64,000 nt of DNA from Marinomonas flavescens (GCF_004352835.1 NZ_SJSB01000002.1:248001-312000), one strand, 5' to 3'. Shown: positions 16,203-25,296, numbered from the stretch's first letter. Translations and numbers: made by a program. The notes: generated by a model from the letters alone, not told the origin.

Positions 16203-17042
16203 TTAAATAACGCCGAGCTCAACCAATCGCTCATGCAGGTAGGTTTTGGCGGTGTGGCGTTCAGATAGCACAACTTCCGGTTTTGGATGCAAGAAGAGTG
16301 GTAATGAAATGCGCGACTTGGTTTTATCCGCTCCTTCTGGGTTGATCACACGGTGTGAGGTAGACGGAAAGTAGCCTCCAGAAGCCTCTTGTAGCATATC
16401 GCCAATGTTCACCACCAAGGTGCCAAAGTCACAAGGGACATCCATCCAGCTGCCATCTTTCGCTTGTACCTGAAGGCCGGGTTCATTGGCAGAAGGCAGT
16501 ACCGTCAACAAGTTAATGTCTTCGTGCGCGCCAGCGCGGATAGCGCCAAGTTCTTCATCGCCTTTTAATGGCGGGTAATGCAGCACGCGAAGGAGTGTCT
16601 GGTCGCTGTTAGCCACCATGCTCGAAAGCGACTGAGAGTAGTGCTGAGCAATGTCGGCCGGCGTGTGCTTTTCAACCCACGCTAAGAGCTCAGCGGCTAA
16701 GCTGTTGGCTTCTGCGTAATACTGAGCGAGTAAGGCTTTTTTGTCTTCTGGACACTGACCCCAAGGGTAATAATGAAAGTATTCCTTGATGTCTTTTTTG
16801 GTGTGGCCTTTTGCCGTCTCAGACACATCTGGTGGAAAGTAGCCATCTTGAGTGCCTTTGTTGTAGCGGTAGTCGTACTTTTCTTCGCTATCAAAAAAGG
16901 TCTGCCACTCTTGGTAAATGGCGCTAACTAAGGATTTTTGGATGGGATGATTCTTCAAAACGCCAAAACCGGTGTCGTGAAGGGATTTAACAAAATCTTC
17001 TTGTGCCGTGGCGCTGGTGTAATCTATGGCTTCTAATTTCAT
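16203..17042 (-). CDS. isopenicillin N synthase-family 2OG-Fe(II) dioxygenase
   Basis: A 279-residue non-haem iron oxygenase. Iron ligands are visible as H and D in HEDINLL (about 178-180) and H in STSHRVINP (about 235); R in KSRISLPLF fits the 2-oxoglutarate-binding arginine. The N-terminal FGVLKNHPI is the usual DIOX_N element. ATG 17042 with AGGA upstream is preferred over the longer reading to 17120. Substrate unknown; members act in antibiotic, hormone and small-molecule oxidation. It has no biosynthetic neighbours that would suggest a pathway. Confidence 0.85.
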   Translation of the reverse strand: MKLEAIDYTSATAQEDFVKSLHDTGFGVLKNHPIQKSLVSAIYQEWQTFFDSEEKYDYRYNKGTQDGYFPPDVSETAKGHTKKDIKEYFHYYPWGQCPEDKKALLAQYYAEANSLAAELLAWVEKHTPADIAQHYSQSLSSMVANSDQTLLRVLHYPPLKGDEELGAIRAGAHEDINLLTVLPSANEPGLQVQAKDGSWMDVPCDFGTLVVNIGDMLQEASGGYFPSTSHRVINPEGADKTKSRISLPLFLHPKPEVVLSERHTAKTYLHERLVELGVI

Positions 17043-17171
17043 GGTGTTTTCCTGTTGGCCAAAGGCCATGTCGTTGTCCCCGCGGTTAGGCGAGAAAAGG
17101 CAATATGACAAGTACGACAACGGCGAGCGTTGTTACCTGTTAATAATGGAATCATGCGACAAAGCAGGGCG

Positions 17172-17327
17172 TTAAGAAGACCAGCCACTGTGAAAAAAGA
17201 GGCGTAAGTCGATGGACTCAGCAAGATAATGACGTTGCCAATCTGCTAAATCTATCGCGGTCGCGCAGCCAAATGCAGCGACGTGCGTCGGTGTATTCAA
17301 CCTAGTAAGCGATGATTTAAAAGACAT
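17172..17327 (-). CDS. possible small protein of 51 residues
   Basis: A short ORF with ATG 17327 preceded by GAGG at a usable distance. It starts MSFKSSLTRLNTPTHVAAFG and ends LFFHSGWSS. The composition is protein-like, with an acidic/aromatic middle (DLADWQRHYLAESIDLRLFF). It lies 130 bp upstream of the dioxygenase gene on the same strand. I do not recognise it; it could be a real small protein, a leader peptide or a remnant. The remainder of the 17043-17605 gap holds a CGGC/GCCG hairpin near 17500 and the yqgE promoter region. Confidence 0.35.
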   Translation of the reverse strand: MSFKSSLTRLNTPTHVAAFGCATAIDLADWQRHYLAESIDLRLFFHSGWSS

Positions 17328-17605
17328 TTTACTTGTGCCTCGGATCGGTAAGCGGTATTTGTATATAAGCGCTTTTTATAAAAGAGTGTTTATATGCTGA
17401 CTTCAGTTTACCGCCTGATTAATGCATTTTGAAGTGAAATCGAGATAAATAACGTGTTCTGGATGGGTAATTTTAAAGCTTGTCCTATACTGTAACTGTC
17501 GGCCATATATCTTTAGCCGAGACGCTCTATGTACATTAGCCTTATTCTGAGGCGTTTTAATGACGTGAATTCACTGCGTATTCATAATAAAGAGGGCAAA
17601 TTAGT

Positions 17606-18172
17606 ATGACATCATTTTTCGATTCTTTTAAAAATCACTTTCTAATTTCAATGCCACATCTTGACGATCCACACTTCGAACATACTGTGGTTTATCTTTG
17701 CGAACATAATGTAGAAGGGGCGATGGGTATTATCATTAATCGTCCATCCAATATTGATTTTACTGAGTTAGCGGATCATCTAGGCATGCAAATCGCCTGT
17801 CCTAGTCTTACCTCCGAACCTATTTACAATGGTGGCCCTCTGGAAGCAGAGCGTGGTTTTATTTTACATACCGCCGATAAATCGTGGAGTAATACGCTGA
17901 AAATCACCGATGAAATATCATTGTCAGCGTCGTTAGAAACCTTAGAGCGAATCTCTGAAGGCAATGGTCCAGAGGCGTTTCGTATCACACTCGGGTGCGC
18001 TGGTTGGGATGCTGGACAATTAGAAACTGAAATTGCGAATAATGATTGGCTGGTATGCGAGGCCGATTTAGACGTATTATTCAATACACCAAGTGACATG
18101 CAATTTACCGCCGCGACTAAAGTGTTGGGAATTGACATGGCAAGACTTTCACCGGACATAGGACATGCTTAA
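17606..18172 (+). CDS. yqgE: YqgE/AlgH family protein
   Basis: A 188-residue UPF0301 protein. The N-terminal FLISMPHLDDPHFEHTVVYL and GAMGIIINRPS blocks and the ITLGCAGWDAGQLE motif are diagnostic of the family. Molecular function is unsettled; AlgH in Pseudomonas was linked to alginate regulation. Its stop overlaps the ruvX start (TAATG), and the pair sits upstream of pyrR-pyrB, the usual gammaproteobacterial order. Confidence 0.92.
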   Translation: MTSFFDSFKNHFLISMPHLDDPHFEHTVVYLCEHNVEGAMGIIINRPSNIDFTELADHLGMQIACPSLTSEPIYNGGPLEAERGFILHTADKSWSNTLKITDEISLSASLETLERISEGNGPEAFRITLGCAGWDAGQLETEIANNDWLVCEADLDVLFNTPSDMQFTAATKVLGIDMARLSPDIGHA

Positions 18173-18633
18173 TGACAGCAACACCGTCACCAAGTAATAA
18201 CCAGAAGCCCAATACCGTTAATACGGTATTGGGCTTTGATTTTGGTACCACTCGAATGGGGGTTGCCATTGGGCAATCTATCACTGGCAGCGCAACGCCT
18301 CTGGCTCCATTAAAAGCCAAAGAAGGCATTCCCAATTGGGATGAGATCACTAAGCTCGTGGATGAATGGCTTCCAGATGCCTTTGTTGTTGGCTTGCCAT
18401 TGGACATGGATGGCTCAGAAAATGAAATGTGCCAGCGTGCTCGTAAATTTGCCAAACGACTTCATGGACGTTTTAACCGTCCTTACCATATGATGGATGA
18501 GCGCTTGTCTTCTTATGAAGCAAAAGGCCAAGTGATTGCGCGTGGTGGTAATCGCAATTTTAAAGAAAACTCAGTTGATGGGTTGGCAGCGCAAATGATT
18601 TTAGAAACTTGGTTCATGGAATTGTCAGAATAG
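18172..18633 (+). CDS. ruvX: putative pre-16S rRNA nuclease / Holliday junction resolvase-like YqgF
   Basis: A 153-residue RNase H-fold nuclease (YqgF/RuvX) implicated in 5' processing of 16S rRNA. The acidic residues of the active site are in GFDFGTTRMGVAIG (about 22-35), DERLSSYEA (about 105) and SVDGLAAQMIL (about 140). The first about 18 residues (PSPSNNQKPN) are a poorly conserved extension. It is translationally coupled to yqgE through the TAATG overlap and followed 75 bp later by pyrR. Confidence 0.92.
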   Translation: MTATPSPSNNQKPNTVNTVLGFDFGTTRMGVAIGQSITGSATPLAPLKAKEGIPNWDEITKLVDEWLPDAFVVGLPLDMDGSENEMCQRARKFAKRLHGRFNRPYHMMDERLSSYEAKGQVIARGGNRNFKENSVDGLAAQMILETWFMELSE

Positions 18634-18708
18634 CGACCACGTATCGGCAAGCAAACAGAAATTTTCATCATTAATCGCCTGTTGATATCAATATATAGTG
18701 GAGTAGAA

Positions 18709-19206
18709 ATGAAGTTAGATTTAGAACAGTCTCTTGCGTCGATGAAGGCACAATTAACCCGCTACTGTGAACAAAAGGGCATAGAAAACCCGATTGTTGT
18801 AGGTATTCATACTGGTGGTGTTTGGGTTGCTAAAGAATTGATGTCAGCCGTTGAGACAGATGAACCTTTGGCGACGCTCGATATTACTTTTTATCGTGAT
18901 GATTTTACCCGCGCTGGCTTAAATCCTAAAGTAAACCAAACCTCGCTTCCTGCCATTGAAGACCGTCATGTTATCTTGGTGGATGATGTGTTGATGTCAG
19001 GCCGAACAATTCGAGCAGCGATGAATGAGATTTTCGACTTTGGCCGACCTGCTAGTATCAGCTTGGCGATTCTTTACGATTTAGGTCAACATGAGCTGCC
19101 AATTCAAGCGGATGTGATCGGTGAGCAGTTAAACCTTAATCCTGACCAAAGAGTTAAGCTATCTGGGCCTTCACCCCTTACAGTTTCTGTGATTGAAGCG
19201 CATTAA
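18709..19206 (+). CDS. pyrR: PyrR-type uracil phosphoribosyltransferase / regulator
   Basis: A 165-residue type I phosphoribosyltransferase with the PRPP loop VILVDDVLMSGRTIRAAM (about 92-109). PyrR converts uracil and PRPP to UMP and in Gram-positives also binds pyr mRNA. In Pseudomonas-type bacteria it lies before pyrB, as here, and RNA-binding attenuation is not established. ATG 18709 with GGAG upstream is preferred to a longer reading from 18682. It is separated from pyrB by 224 bp containing a hairpin. Confidence 0.88.
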   Translation: MKLDLEQSLASMKAQLTRYCEQKGIENPIVVGIHTGGVWVAKELMSAVETDEPLATLDITFYRDDFTRAGLNPKVNQTSLPAIEDRHVILVDDVLMSGRTIRAAMNEIFDFGRPASISLAILYDLGQHELPIQADVIGEQLNLNPDQRVKLSGPSPLTVSVIEAH

Positions 19207-19339
19207 TATGTCTATCGTGCTTTATTTTTCAGTCTACAAATACGACAATTAGCAACTGGATAAAGGTGGTTAGCAAGGTGGTTGAAACGCTTGATATTAC
19301 ATTTAAATTATCTAGTGAGGTCACTGCTTAGCGTCACAC

Positions 19340-19376
19340 ATGCCCGGTTATGGAATACTCTATGCTGGGCATTTTC
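19340..19376 (+). terminator. hairpin in the pyrR-pyrB gap, possible attenuator
   Basis: ATGCCC (19340-19345) pairs with GGGCAT (19367-19372), followed by TTTTCC. The weak U-tract and 21-nt loop make a full terminator doubtful; it may end pyrR transcripts or attenuate pyrB. A short dyad AGTGA/TCACT at 19314-19325 lies just upstream. Confidence 0.4.
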
Positions 19377-19430
19377 CTATCTTACACAGAGAAAGACGAT
19401 TTTGTCTTTGCAGTTTGAGGAAAGCAAACC

Positions 19431-20435
19431 ATGATGCGATCCGACCCTCGGGCATTACAATTAAATGAACACGGTCAGCTAAAACATTTTTTAACATTGG
19501 ATGGTCTTGATAAAACCATTTTGACGGAAATCTTAGATCGAGCGGACTCGTTCCTTTCGATGGGTGAGCAGTCGGTTAAAAAAGTCCCTCTCCTTCGCGG
19601 TAAAACCGTCGTAAATCTATTTTTTGAAAATTCCACTCGTACTCGTACCACCTTCGAATTAGCCGCTAAACGTCTTTCTGCGGACGTTATTAATCTTAAT
19701 ATTGAAACGTCTGCCACCTCTAAAGGAGAATCACTTTTAGATACGCTTAAAAATCTAGAAGCGATGCAGAGTGATATGTTTATTGTTCGACATTCAGACA
19801 GTGGTGCAGCGCATTTTATCGCAGAACACTGCACGCCTAATGTGGCGATTATTAATGCGGGCGATGGCCGACATGCACACCCAACACAAGCCATGTTGGA
19901 CATGCTGACGATTCGTCGCCACAAAGGGGCATTTGAAGGGCTTAAAGTCGCGATTGTTGGCGATATCTTGCACTCTCGAGTGGCTCGCTCTCAGCTTCAT
20001 GCTTTGACGACGTTAGGTGTTGAAGAGGTGCGTTTAGTGGGGCCGAAAACCTTAGTGCCTGAGTTCTTCACCGAAATGGGTGCCATCATTTGTCACGATC
20101 TTGAAGCAGGCCTGAAAGATGTCGACGTAGTGGTCATGTTACGCCTCCAGAAAGAACGCATGAAAGGCGCCTTGTTGCCAAGTGAAGGCGAGTTCTATCG
20201 CTTGTATGGATTGACTGAAGACTCTCTAGCATGGGCAAAACCTGACGCGATTGTGATGCATCCAGGTCCGATTAACCGTGGAGTAGAAATCTCCTCAGAA
20301 GTCGCTGACGGTGAACATTCCGTTATTTTGGATCAAGTGACCAACGGCATTGCGGTTCGTATGGCGGTGTTGTCGATGGCCATGAGTGGTCAGTTGCAAC
20401 GTGGTGAAGCACAAGCGGTAGGGGATGATAAATAA
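19431..20435 (+). CDS. pyrB: aspartate carbamoyltransferase catalytic subunit
   Basis: The 334-residue enzyme that makes carbamoyl-aspartate, the committed step of pyrimidine synthesis. The carbamoyl-phosphate motif STRTRTTFE (about 66-74), HPTQAMLD (about 147) and HPGPINRG (about 278) are all present. The length (about 20 residues longer than E. coli PyrB) and the partner PyrC' gene directly downstream indicate the class A ATCase that forms a dodecamer with an inactive dihydroorotase. No pyrI regulatory subunit is present. It starts at ATG 19431 or 19434 after GAGGAAAGC. Confidence 0.95.
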   Translation: MMRSDPRALQLNEHGQLKHFLTLDGLDKTILTEILDRADSFLSMGEQSVKKVPLLRGKTVVNLFFENSTRTRTTFELAAKRLSADVINLNIETSATSKGESLLDTLKNLEAMQSDMFIVRHSDSGAAHFIAEHCTPNVAIINAGDGRHAHPTQAMLDMLTIRRHKGAFEGLKVAIVGDILHSRVARSQLHALTTLGVEEVRLVGPKTLVPEFFTEMGAIICHDLEAGLKDVDVVVMLRLQKERMKGALLPSEGEFYRLYGLTEDSLAWAKPDAIVMHPGPINRGVEISSEVADGEHSVILDQVTNGIAVRMAVLSMAMSGQLQRGEAQAVGDDK

Positions 20436-20436
20436 C

Positions 20437-21714
20437 ATGAAATTACGAATTCAGAATGGTCGTATTATCGATCCTAGCCAAGGTGTGGATCTTGTTACTG
20501 ATCTGTATGTGGAAAACCAAAAAATCGCCGCGATTGGTGACGCTCCAGATGGCTTTGAAGATGCAGAAGTGATTGATGCGTCTGGGCTTTGGGTGTTGCC
20601 TGGTTTAGTGGATTTGGCCGTGGCATTGCGTGAGCCTGGTTTTTCTCAAAAGGGTAATATCGCAACAGAAGGCCGTGCTGCCGTTTCTGGTGGTGTGACG
20701 ACCTTGGTTTGCCCGCCAGATACGAATCCTATTGTAGATACGCCTGCCGTCGCAGCACTCATCCAAGATAAAGCCGATGCAGCAGGTATGGCGAATGTGT
20801 TTCCGCTGGGCGCGCTTACGCAAGGCTTGGACGGCGCGCATTTGAGTAATATGGTGTCATTAACGGACGCAGGTTGTGTGGCCTTGTCAAACCATCGCCG
20901 ACCAATGGCAAGCACAAAAGTGCTGTATCGCGCATTAGAATACGCAGCGACGCATGATTTGCTGGTGGTTTTCCACCCAGATGAAAGCAGTTTGTCAGAA
21001 GGTGGTTGTGCCCACGAAGGTTTGATGTCCACCATGCATGGGTTGGCAGGCATTCCTGAAACAGCAGAAACCATCGCGCTAATGCGTGATTTGTTATTAG
21101 TTGAGAAGAGCGGCGTTCGTGCGCATTTCGCACGGCTATCTTGTGGTAAGTCTGTCGAGATGATTGCTGATGCGAGAGCATCTGGTCTTGATGTCACGGC
21201 CGATGTTGCAGTGCATAATTTGCTGTTAAGCGACCAAGTACTTAATCAATTTAATGGTCATTACCATGTGTTGCCTCCGTTGCGCAGTGAAGATGATCGT
21301 TTAACCTTGATCGAGGGTATCAAAGCCGGTGTGATCACGGCTATTTGTTCAGACCATCAACCGCACGAAAAAATGGCTAAAATAGCCCCTTTCGCCGCCA
21401 CTGAACCTGGTATGGCGAATGTTGAAGTTTTATTGCCTCTAGCGATGACATTAATGGACGAAGGCGATTTAGATTTACCGACCGTCTTGTCGTGTCTGAC
21501 CTATGGGCCTGCTTCTTGCTTTGGCTTAGAGGCTGGTACGTTGACAGTGGGTAGCTTTGCAGATTTTGTTTTGTTCGACAGCACCGCATCATGGGATTGG
21601 ACATTAGAAAACCGTAAAACTAAAGGCCAAAACTCGCCCTATTTAGACGAGCGTTTTACCGGGCGTGTCATGTCTACTTTTATCTCAGGACAACGAGTTT
21701 ACCAACTAGTGTGA
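20437..21714 (+). CDS. pyrC': dihydroorotase-like PyrC', probably inactive partner of PyrB
   Basis: A 425-residue amidohydrolase-fold protein. In active dihydroorotases the metal motif is DxHxHxR; here the equivalent stretch is DLAVALREPG, so both histidines are lost, while the distal SDHQPH segment is kept. From Pseudomonas, such PyrC' proteins are structural and needed for assembly of the PyrB dodecamer. The ATG lies one base after the pyrB stop, so the two are coupled; the longer reading from 20425 has poor ribosome-binding spacing. A functional dihydroorotase must be encoded elsewhere. Confidence 0.88.
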   Translation: MKLRIQNGRIIDPSQGVDLVTDLYVENQKIAAIGDAPDGFEDAEVIDASGLWVLPGLVDLAVALREPGFSQKGNIATEGRAAVSGGVTTLVCPPDTNPIVDTPAVAALIQDKADAAGMANVFPLGALTQGLDGAHLSNMVSLTDAGCVALSNHRRPMASTKVLYRALEYAATHDLLVVFHPDESSLSEGGCAHEGLMSTMHGLAGIPETAETIALMRDLLLVEKSGVRAHFARLSCGKSVEMIADARASGLDVTADVAVHNLLLSDQVLNQFNGHYHVLPPLRSEDDRLTLIEGIKAGVITAICSDHQPHEKMAKIAPFAATEPGMANVEVLLPLAMTLMDEGDLDLPTVLSCLTYGPASCFGLEAGTLTVGSFADFVLFDSTASWDWTLENRKTKGQNSPYLDERFTGRVMSTFISGQRVYQLV

Positions 21715-21718
21715 TATA

Positions 21719-21757
21719 AATTGAGTCAATGCGAGCAGCGCGTTGGCTCAATTGTTT
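21719..21757 (+). terminator. intrinsic terminator after pyrC'
   Basis: AATTGAG (21719-21725) pairs with CTCAATT (21747-21753), extended inward by CAA/TTG pairs, followed by TGTTTTGTT. It separates the pyr operon from the GGDEF-like gene. Confidence 0.8.
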
Positions 21758-21826
21758 TGTTAAATCTTTACTTTTATGGCCGACTTGATAGTCTAGTTAT
21801 TAATATCAACTATTGTGGTTTTTTAT

Positions 21827-22930
21827 ATGGATTCACATCTTGTAGAGCATGACGAAATTCATTTATTGCGTAGCCGTCTTGATGAGCTTGAAAAAGAATG
21901 CGATCAATTTAAAAAACTAAATGCTGAACATACTAAGCGCTTGTTATCGATTGCAGAAGGTAAATCTGTTGCCTTTTTTTGGGAAGAAATTCTCAAACGT
22001 TGTCAGGAAATTTCAGCCGAAACTTATGGGGTCTTGTTGATAAAAGACGCCGATAAAGATGAATGGTCTCTCGTTAGTCACGACCAGACAAGTGCACAGC
22101 TACTGCGATCGGAAGGGCATATTGTAGTACTACCCAAATCATTAGCCACCTTTTCAAAAAGCCCTTCTTGTCCCATCCGTAAAGAGTCAAACATTGATCA
22201 ATCATCAGAGTGGTCTTTATGGCAGGTGTTTTTAACGAGCAATGGTTTCAGCAGAGCGTTTATGCTCAATGTTCATGAGTTAAAAGGCGCTACTTACCTT
22301 ATGGTAGTATTCCAAAAGACTACGTCACAACAGCATGATGGTCTTATGGAGCTGGTTCTTAACGATGGCGCTCAACTTATACAAGCGGCAGGGTTGCGAG
22401 AAAATTCAGATCAAATTTTATTAGAAAAAGGGCACTATGACCCTAAAACTGGACTGTTAAGTTCTTTCAGTTTTGAAAATAATTTCTCCATGGTTTTGAA
22501 AGATTCTCGTCGTCATTTTTCTCGAGTAGCCCTTATTTCTTTAAAACTTAGAGCCAAATTAGAGCCGGGTGACGATAAAAACTTAAAGGAATTAGCCCGT
22601 ATTATTCAAAGTACCATTCGTGATAATGACTTGGTTGCGTACTATGGTGACGGTGAATTTGTCATGGGAATTCGCATTCGTCATATGAAAGACGCTGAAA
22701 TTGTCACAGAAAAACTGCTAAAAGCGATTCGTTTTCCTGGCAGTGAATCAAACCGTCTGATTGCCGAAGGTATTTGCATTGGAATGGCTTATTACCCAGA
22801 GCATTCCACGCTGGATGATTTGCACCGTGCTACTCTTTATGCATCCAGCTCGGTAGCAACTGATTTTGGCTATCGTATTGAGTTTCACGGTGTTATTTAT
22901 GCAACAAGCTCAGAGTTTTATACTTTTTAG
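21827..22930 (+). CDS. degenerate GGDEF-domain protein with N-terminal coiled coil
   Basis: A 367-residue cytoplasmic protein. It opens with a short predicted coiled coil (LRSRLDELEKECDQFKKL), continues with a GAF-like sensory region (about 45-200) and ends with a GGDEF-fold domain starting HYDPKTGLLSSFSFENNF. The signature is YYGDGEF instead of GGDEF/GGEEF, so c-di-GMP synthesis is unlikely; it may bind nucleotide or act as a partner. ATG 21827 is preferred over an in-frame GTG at 21815. It sits alone between pyrC' and yggS. Confidence 0.75.
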   Translation: MDSHLVEHDEIHLLRSRLDELEKECDQFKKLNAEHTKRLLSIAEGKSVAFFWEEILKRCQEISAETYGVLLIKDADKDEWSLVSHDQTSAQLLRSEGHIVVLPKSLATFSKSPSCPIRKESNIDQSSEWSLWQVFLTSNGFSRAFMLNVHELKGATYLMVVFQKTTSQQHDGLMELVLNDGAQLIQAAGLRENSDQILLEKGHYDPKTGLLSSFSFENNFSMVLKDSRRHFSRVALISLKLRAKLEPGDDKNLKELARIIQSTIRDNDLVAYYGDGEFVMGIRIRHMKDAEIVTEKLLKAIRFPGSESNRLIAEGICIGMAYYPEHSTLDDLHRATLYASSSVATDFGYRIEFHGVIYATSSEFYTF

Positions 22931-22973
22931 TTTCTTATCCGATATTTAATAATAATGCTATTATTCCCCTTTA

Positions 22974-22997
22974 CCTTTTTACAGTCTGATAAAAAGG
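22974..22997. repeat. 8-bp inverted repeat upstream of yggS
   Basis: CCTTTTTA (22974-22981) and TAAAAAGG (22990-22997) are perfect complements separated by CAGTCTGA. It lies between the GGDEF-like gene and yggS and could be a weak terminator or an operator; no T-run follows. Confidence 0.3.
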
Positions 22998-23051
22998 TGC
23001 CATAAACCATTCCTGTTTGCCTTATCGAATAAAAAAGGAGCGCAAGCTGCT

Positions 23052-23747
23052 ATGAGCATAGAGGCTAAACTCGCTGAAATTTCTCAACAAATTGCGGAAT
23101 TAACACGTCAGTATCATCGGCCAGATCACAGTGTTCGTCTATTAGCTGTTAGTAAAACTAAACCATTGCAAGCACTAGAAGTGGCTTATCAAGCTGGACA
23201 ACGCTTGTTTGGTGAGAATTATGTCCAAGAAGCGGTTGATAAACGTCAAGCTTTGGCGCATTTAACAGACATTGAATGGCACTTTATTGGTCCAATCCAG
23301 TCCAATAAATCGCGCCTAATTGCGGAACATATGGATTGGGTACATACCATTGATCGTGAGAAAATTGCGCGTCGTTTAAACGAGCAAAGACCAGAAAACA
23401 TGTCACCTCTTAATGTATGTATTCAGGTGAATATCAGTGGTGAAGAAAGTAAATCAGGTGTTTCAATAGAAGCCTTAAAAACATTGGTTGCTCTTATTCA
23501 GACACTGCCAAATCTTCGGCTACGTGGATTAATGGCGATACCAGCACCACAGGAAAGCCTAGAAGCTCAAATGAAGGTGTATGCGCCCTTACATCAAGCC
23601 TTCCTTGAATTGGCGGTGACTGATAGCATGATAGATACATTGTCGATTGGAATGTCCGGCGATTTACCTGCCGCGATTGCATCGGGTAGCACAATGGTCC
23701 GAGTGGGAACGGCTATTTTTGGTGCGAGAGATTACCCCGCATTATAA
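23052..23747 (+). CDS. yggS: YggS-family pyridoxal phosphate homeostasis protein
   Basis: A 231-residue PLP-binding barrel protein (PLPBP) that keeps cellular PLP and amino-acid pools in balance; it has no known catalytic reaction. The PLP lysine is in LLAVSKTKP (about 38), with the FGENYVQEA block after it and SIGMSGDLPAAIASGSTMVR near the C-terminus. AAGGAG precedes the ATG. It heads a yggS-proC-yggT cluster, a common gammaproteobacterial arrangement. Confidence 0.94.
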   Translation: MSIEAKLAEISQQIAELTRQYHRPDHSVRLLAVSKTKPLQALEVAYQAGQRLFGENYVQEAVDKRQALAHLTDIEWHFIGPIQSNKSRLIAEHMDWVHTIDREKIARRLNEQRPENMSPLNVCIQVNISGEESKSGVSIEALKTLVALIQTLPNLRLRGLMAIPAPQESLEAQMKVYAPLHQAFLELAVTDSMIDTLSIGMSGDLPAAIASGSTMVRVGTAIFGARDYPAL

Positions 23748-23849
23748 AATGATAACCAGCAGAGTGATTTTAGAAAGATGGCTAGGCCGTCTTTTGGTGA
23801 ATAAACACGTCAATTAGACGAGTTAACAATAGATTAATTAGGATTTGAA

Positions 23850-24677
23850 ATGAAACCAAGTATTGCCTTTATTGGCGTGGGTAATATGGCGAGTGCCATT
23901 ATTGGCGGTATGATTGATGCGGGATACCCAGCGTCAAAAATTATGGGGACCTCCCGTACAGCGGAAAAACGTGATAAATACAGCGCTACTTTTGGCATTG
24001 AAATGCTGGCAGATAATAACGCAGCAGTCGCAAAAGCAGATGCGGTTGTGTTGTGCGTTAAACCTGCACAAATTCAAGGTGTTATCGAAGGTTTTGCTGA
24101 TCAGGTTCGCCCTGAGCAAATTTTCTTATCTGTCGCCGCAGGCGTTGAATTAGCGGCGATTGAAAAATGGTTAGGACAATCTGTTTCTATCATTCGCAGC
24201 ATGCCGAATACGCCATCTCAAGTGGGCGCTGGCATGACCGGCCTGATTGCTAATGCACATACAAATGACACGCAAAAAGCGTGGGTTTCTGATGTATTTT
24301 CCAGTATCGGTGAATCGGTTTGGGTAGAGGAAGAAGCGCACATGCATACGGTGACGGCGTTGTCTGGTAGCTCACCGGCTTATTTCTTTCGATTCTTAGA
24401 AGCGATGGTCAAAAGTGGGCAAGAACAAGGCCTGAATGAAGCGGCATGCCGTCAATTAGCGACTTATGCCATGCTGGGTGCGGCAAAAATGGTAACTGAG
24501 TTGGATGAGCCCATTAGCCAGTTACGCAAAAATATCACTTCACCAAACGGCACAACAGAACAAGCATTATTATCTTTTGAAGCGGCAAACATTGACAAAA
24601 TAGTCGATGATGCCATGACGGCTTGTGTGGACCGTTCTAAGCAGCTTGCTAGCCAATTTTCTGGTCAAACAGAGTAA
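23850..24677 (+). CDS. proC: pyrroline-5-carboxylate reductase
   Basis: A 275-residue NAD(P)H-dependent reductase that makes proline from pyrroline-5-carboxylate. The Rossmann loop GVGNMASAIIGG (about 8-19), VTALSGSSPAYFFRFLEAM (about 168) and the C-terminal ITSPNGTTEQAL complete the family pattern at normal length. It follows yggS by about 100 bp and precedes yggT by 14 bp, so it is probably co-transcribed with both. Confidence 0.95.
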   Translation: MKPSIAFIGVGNMASAIIGGMIDAGYPASKIMGTSRTAEKRDKYSATFGIEMLADNNAAVAKADAVVLCVKPAQIQGVIEGFADQVRPEQIFLSVAAGVELAAIEKWLGQSVSIIRSMPNTPSQVGAGMTGLIANAHTNDTQKAWVSDVFSSIGESVWVEEEAHMHTVTALSGSSPAYFFRFLEAMVKSGQEQGLNEAACRQLATYAMLGAAKMVTELDEPISQLRKNITSPNGTTEQALLSFEAANIDKIVDDAMTACVDRSKQLASQFSGQTE

Positions 24678-24691
24678 CGAGGAATTTTTTC

Positions 24692-25234
24692 ATGACGTCA
24701 GATCCATTTGTTTTTTTGATTAAAACCATTGCGAACCTTTATTTATTTGTCGTATTGCTACGCTTAGTATTGCAGCTGACTCGCGCCGATTTTTATAACC
24801 CGATTAGCCAAGGGATTGTTAAAGCGACCAGTCCATTGTTATTGCCATTACGTAAGATAATCCCTTCTTTTGGCCGTCTTGATACCGCCTGCCTTGTGTT
24901 GGCTTTATTGGTACAACTGGTAACCGTTGGAATCATTTTTACTATGCTTGGCTTTGCCGGTACGCCGGTACATTATGCAATTTATACTGTGGCAGGTACG
25001 ATTTACCATCTGCTTGATTTGTACTTTTGGGCCTTATTACTCTCTGTTATTTTGAGTTGGGTTGCGCCAGGAGCAAATCATCCAGGCGCCATGCTGGTCG
25101 GGCAAATTACCGCACCCTTGTATCGCACCTGTCAGCGTGTTATTCCTCCATTAGGTGGCTTGGACTTATCTCCAATTTTTATCTTCTTGGCGATTTCATT
25201 ACTGAAACAATTTCTATCGCCATACGTTATTTAA
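24692..25234 (+). CDS. yggT: YggT-family membrane protein
   Basis: A 180-residue inner-membrane protein made of two YggT repeats, each with two helices and an FYNPISQGIVKATSPLLLPLR-like or GQITAPLYRTCQRVIPPLGG loop. Relatives have been linked to osmotic stress tolerance and to FtsZ-related processes, but the molecular role is not settled. GAGGAA precedes ATG 24692. It is the last gene of the yggS-proC-yggT unit. Confidence 0.9.
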   Translation: MTSDPFVFLIKTIANLYLFVVLLRLVLQLTRADFYNPISQGIVKATSPLLLPLRKIIPSFGRLDTACLVLALLVQLVTVGIIFTMLGFAGTPVHYAIYTVAGTIYHLLDLYFWALLLSVILSWVAPGANHPGAMLVGQITAPLYRTCQRVIPPLGGLDLSPIFIFLAISLLKQFLSPYVI

Positions 25235-25296
25235 TCAGACAGCGTTGGGTCTTATAAGCTTAATGCATATCTGTAATGACGCTAGTGAATTGAGAA

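Noticed and set aside
20646-21197. 183-residue minus-strand frame over pyrC'
   Set aside because: It is a shadow of the PyrC' coding frame with no ribosome-binding site or recognisable product.
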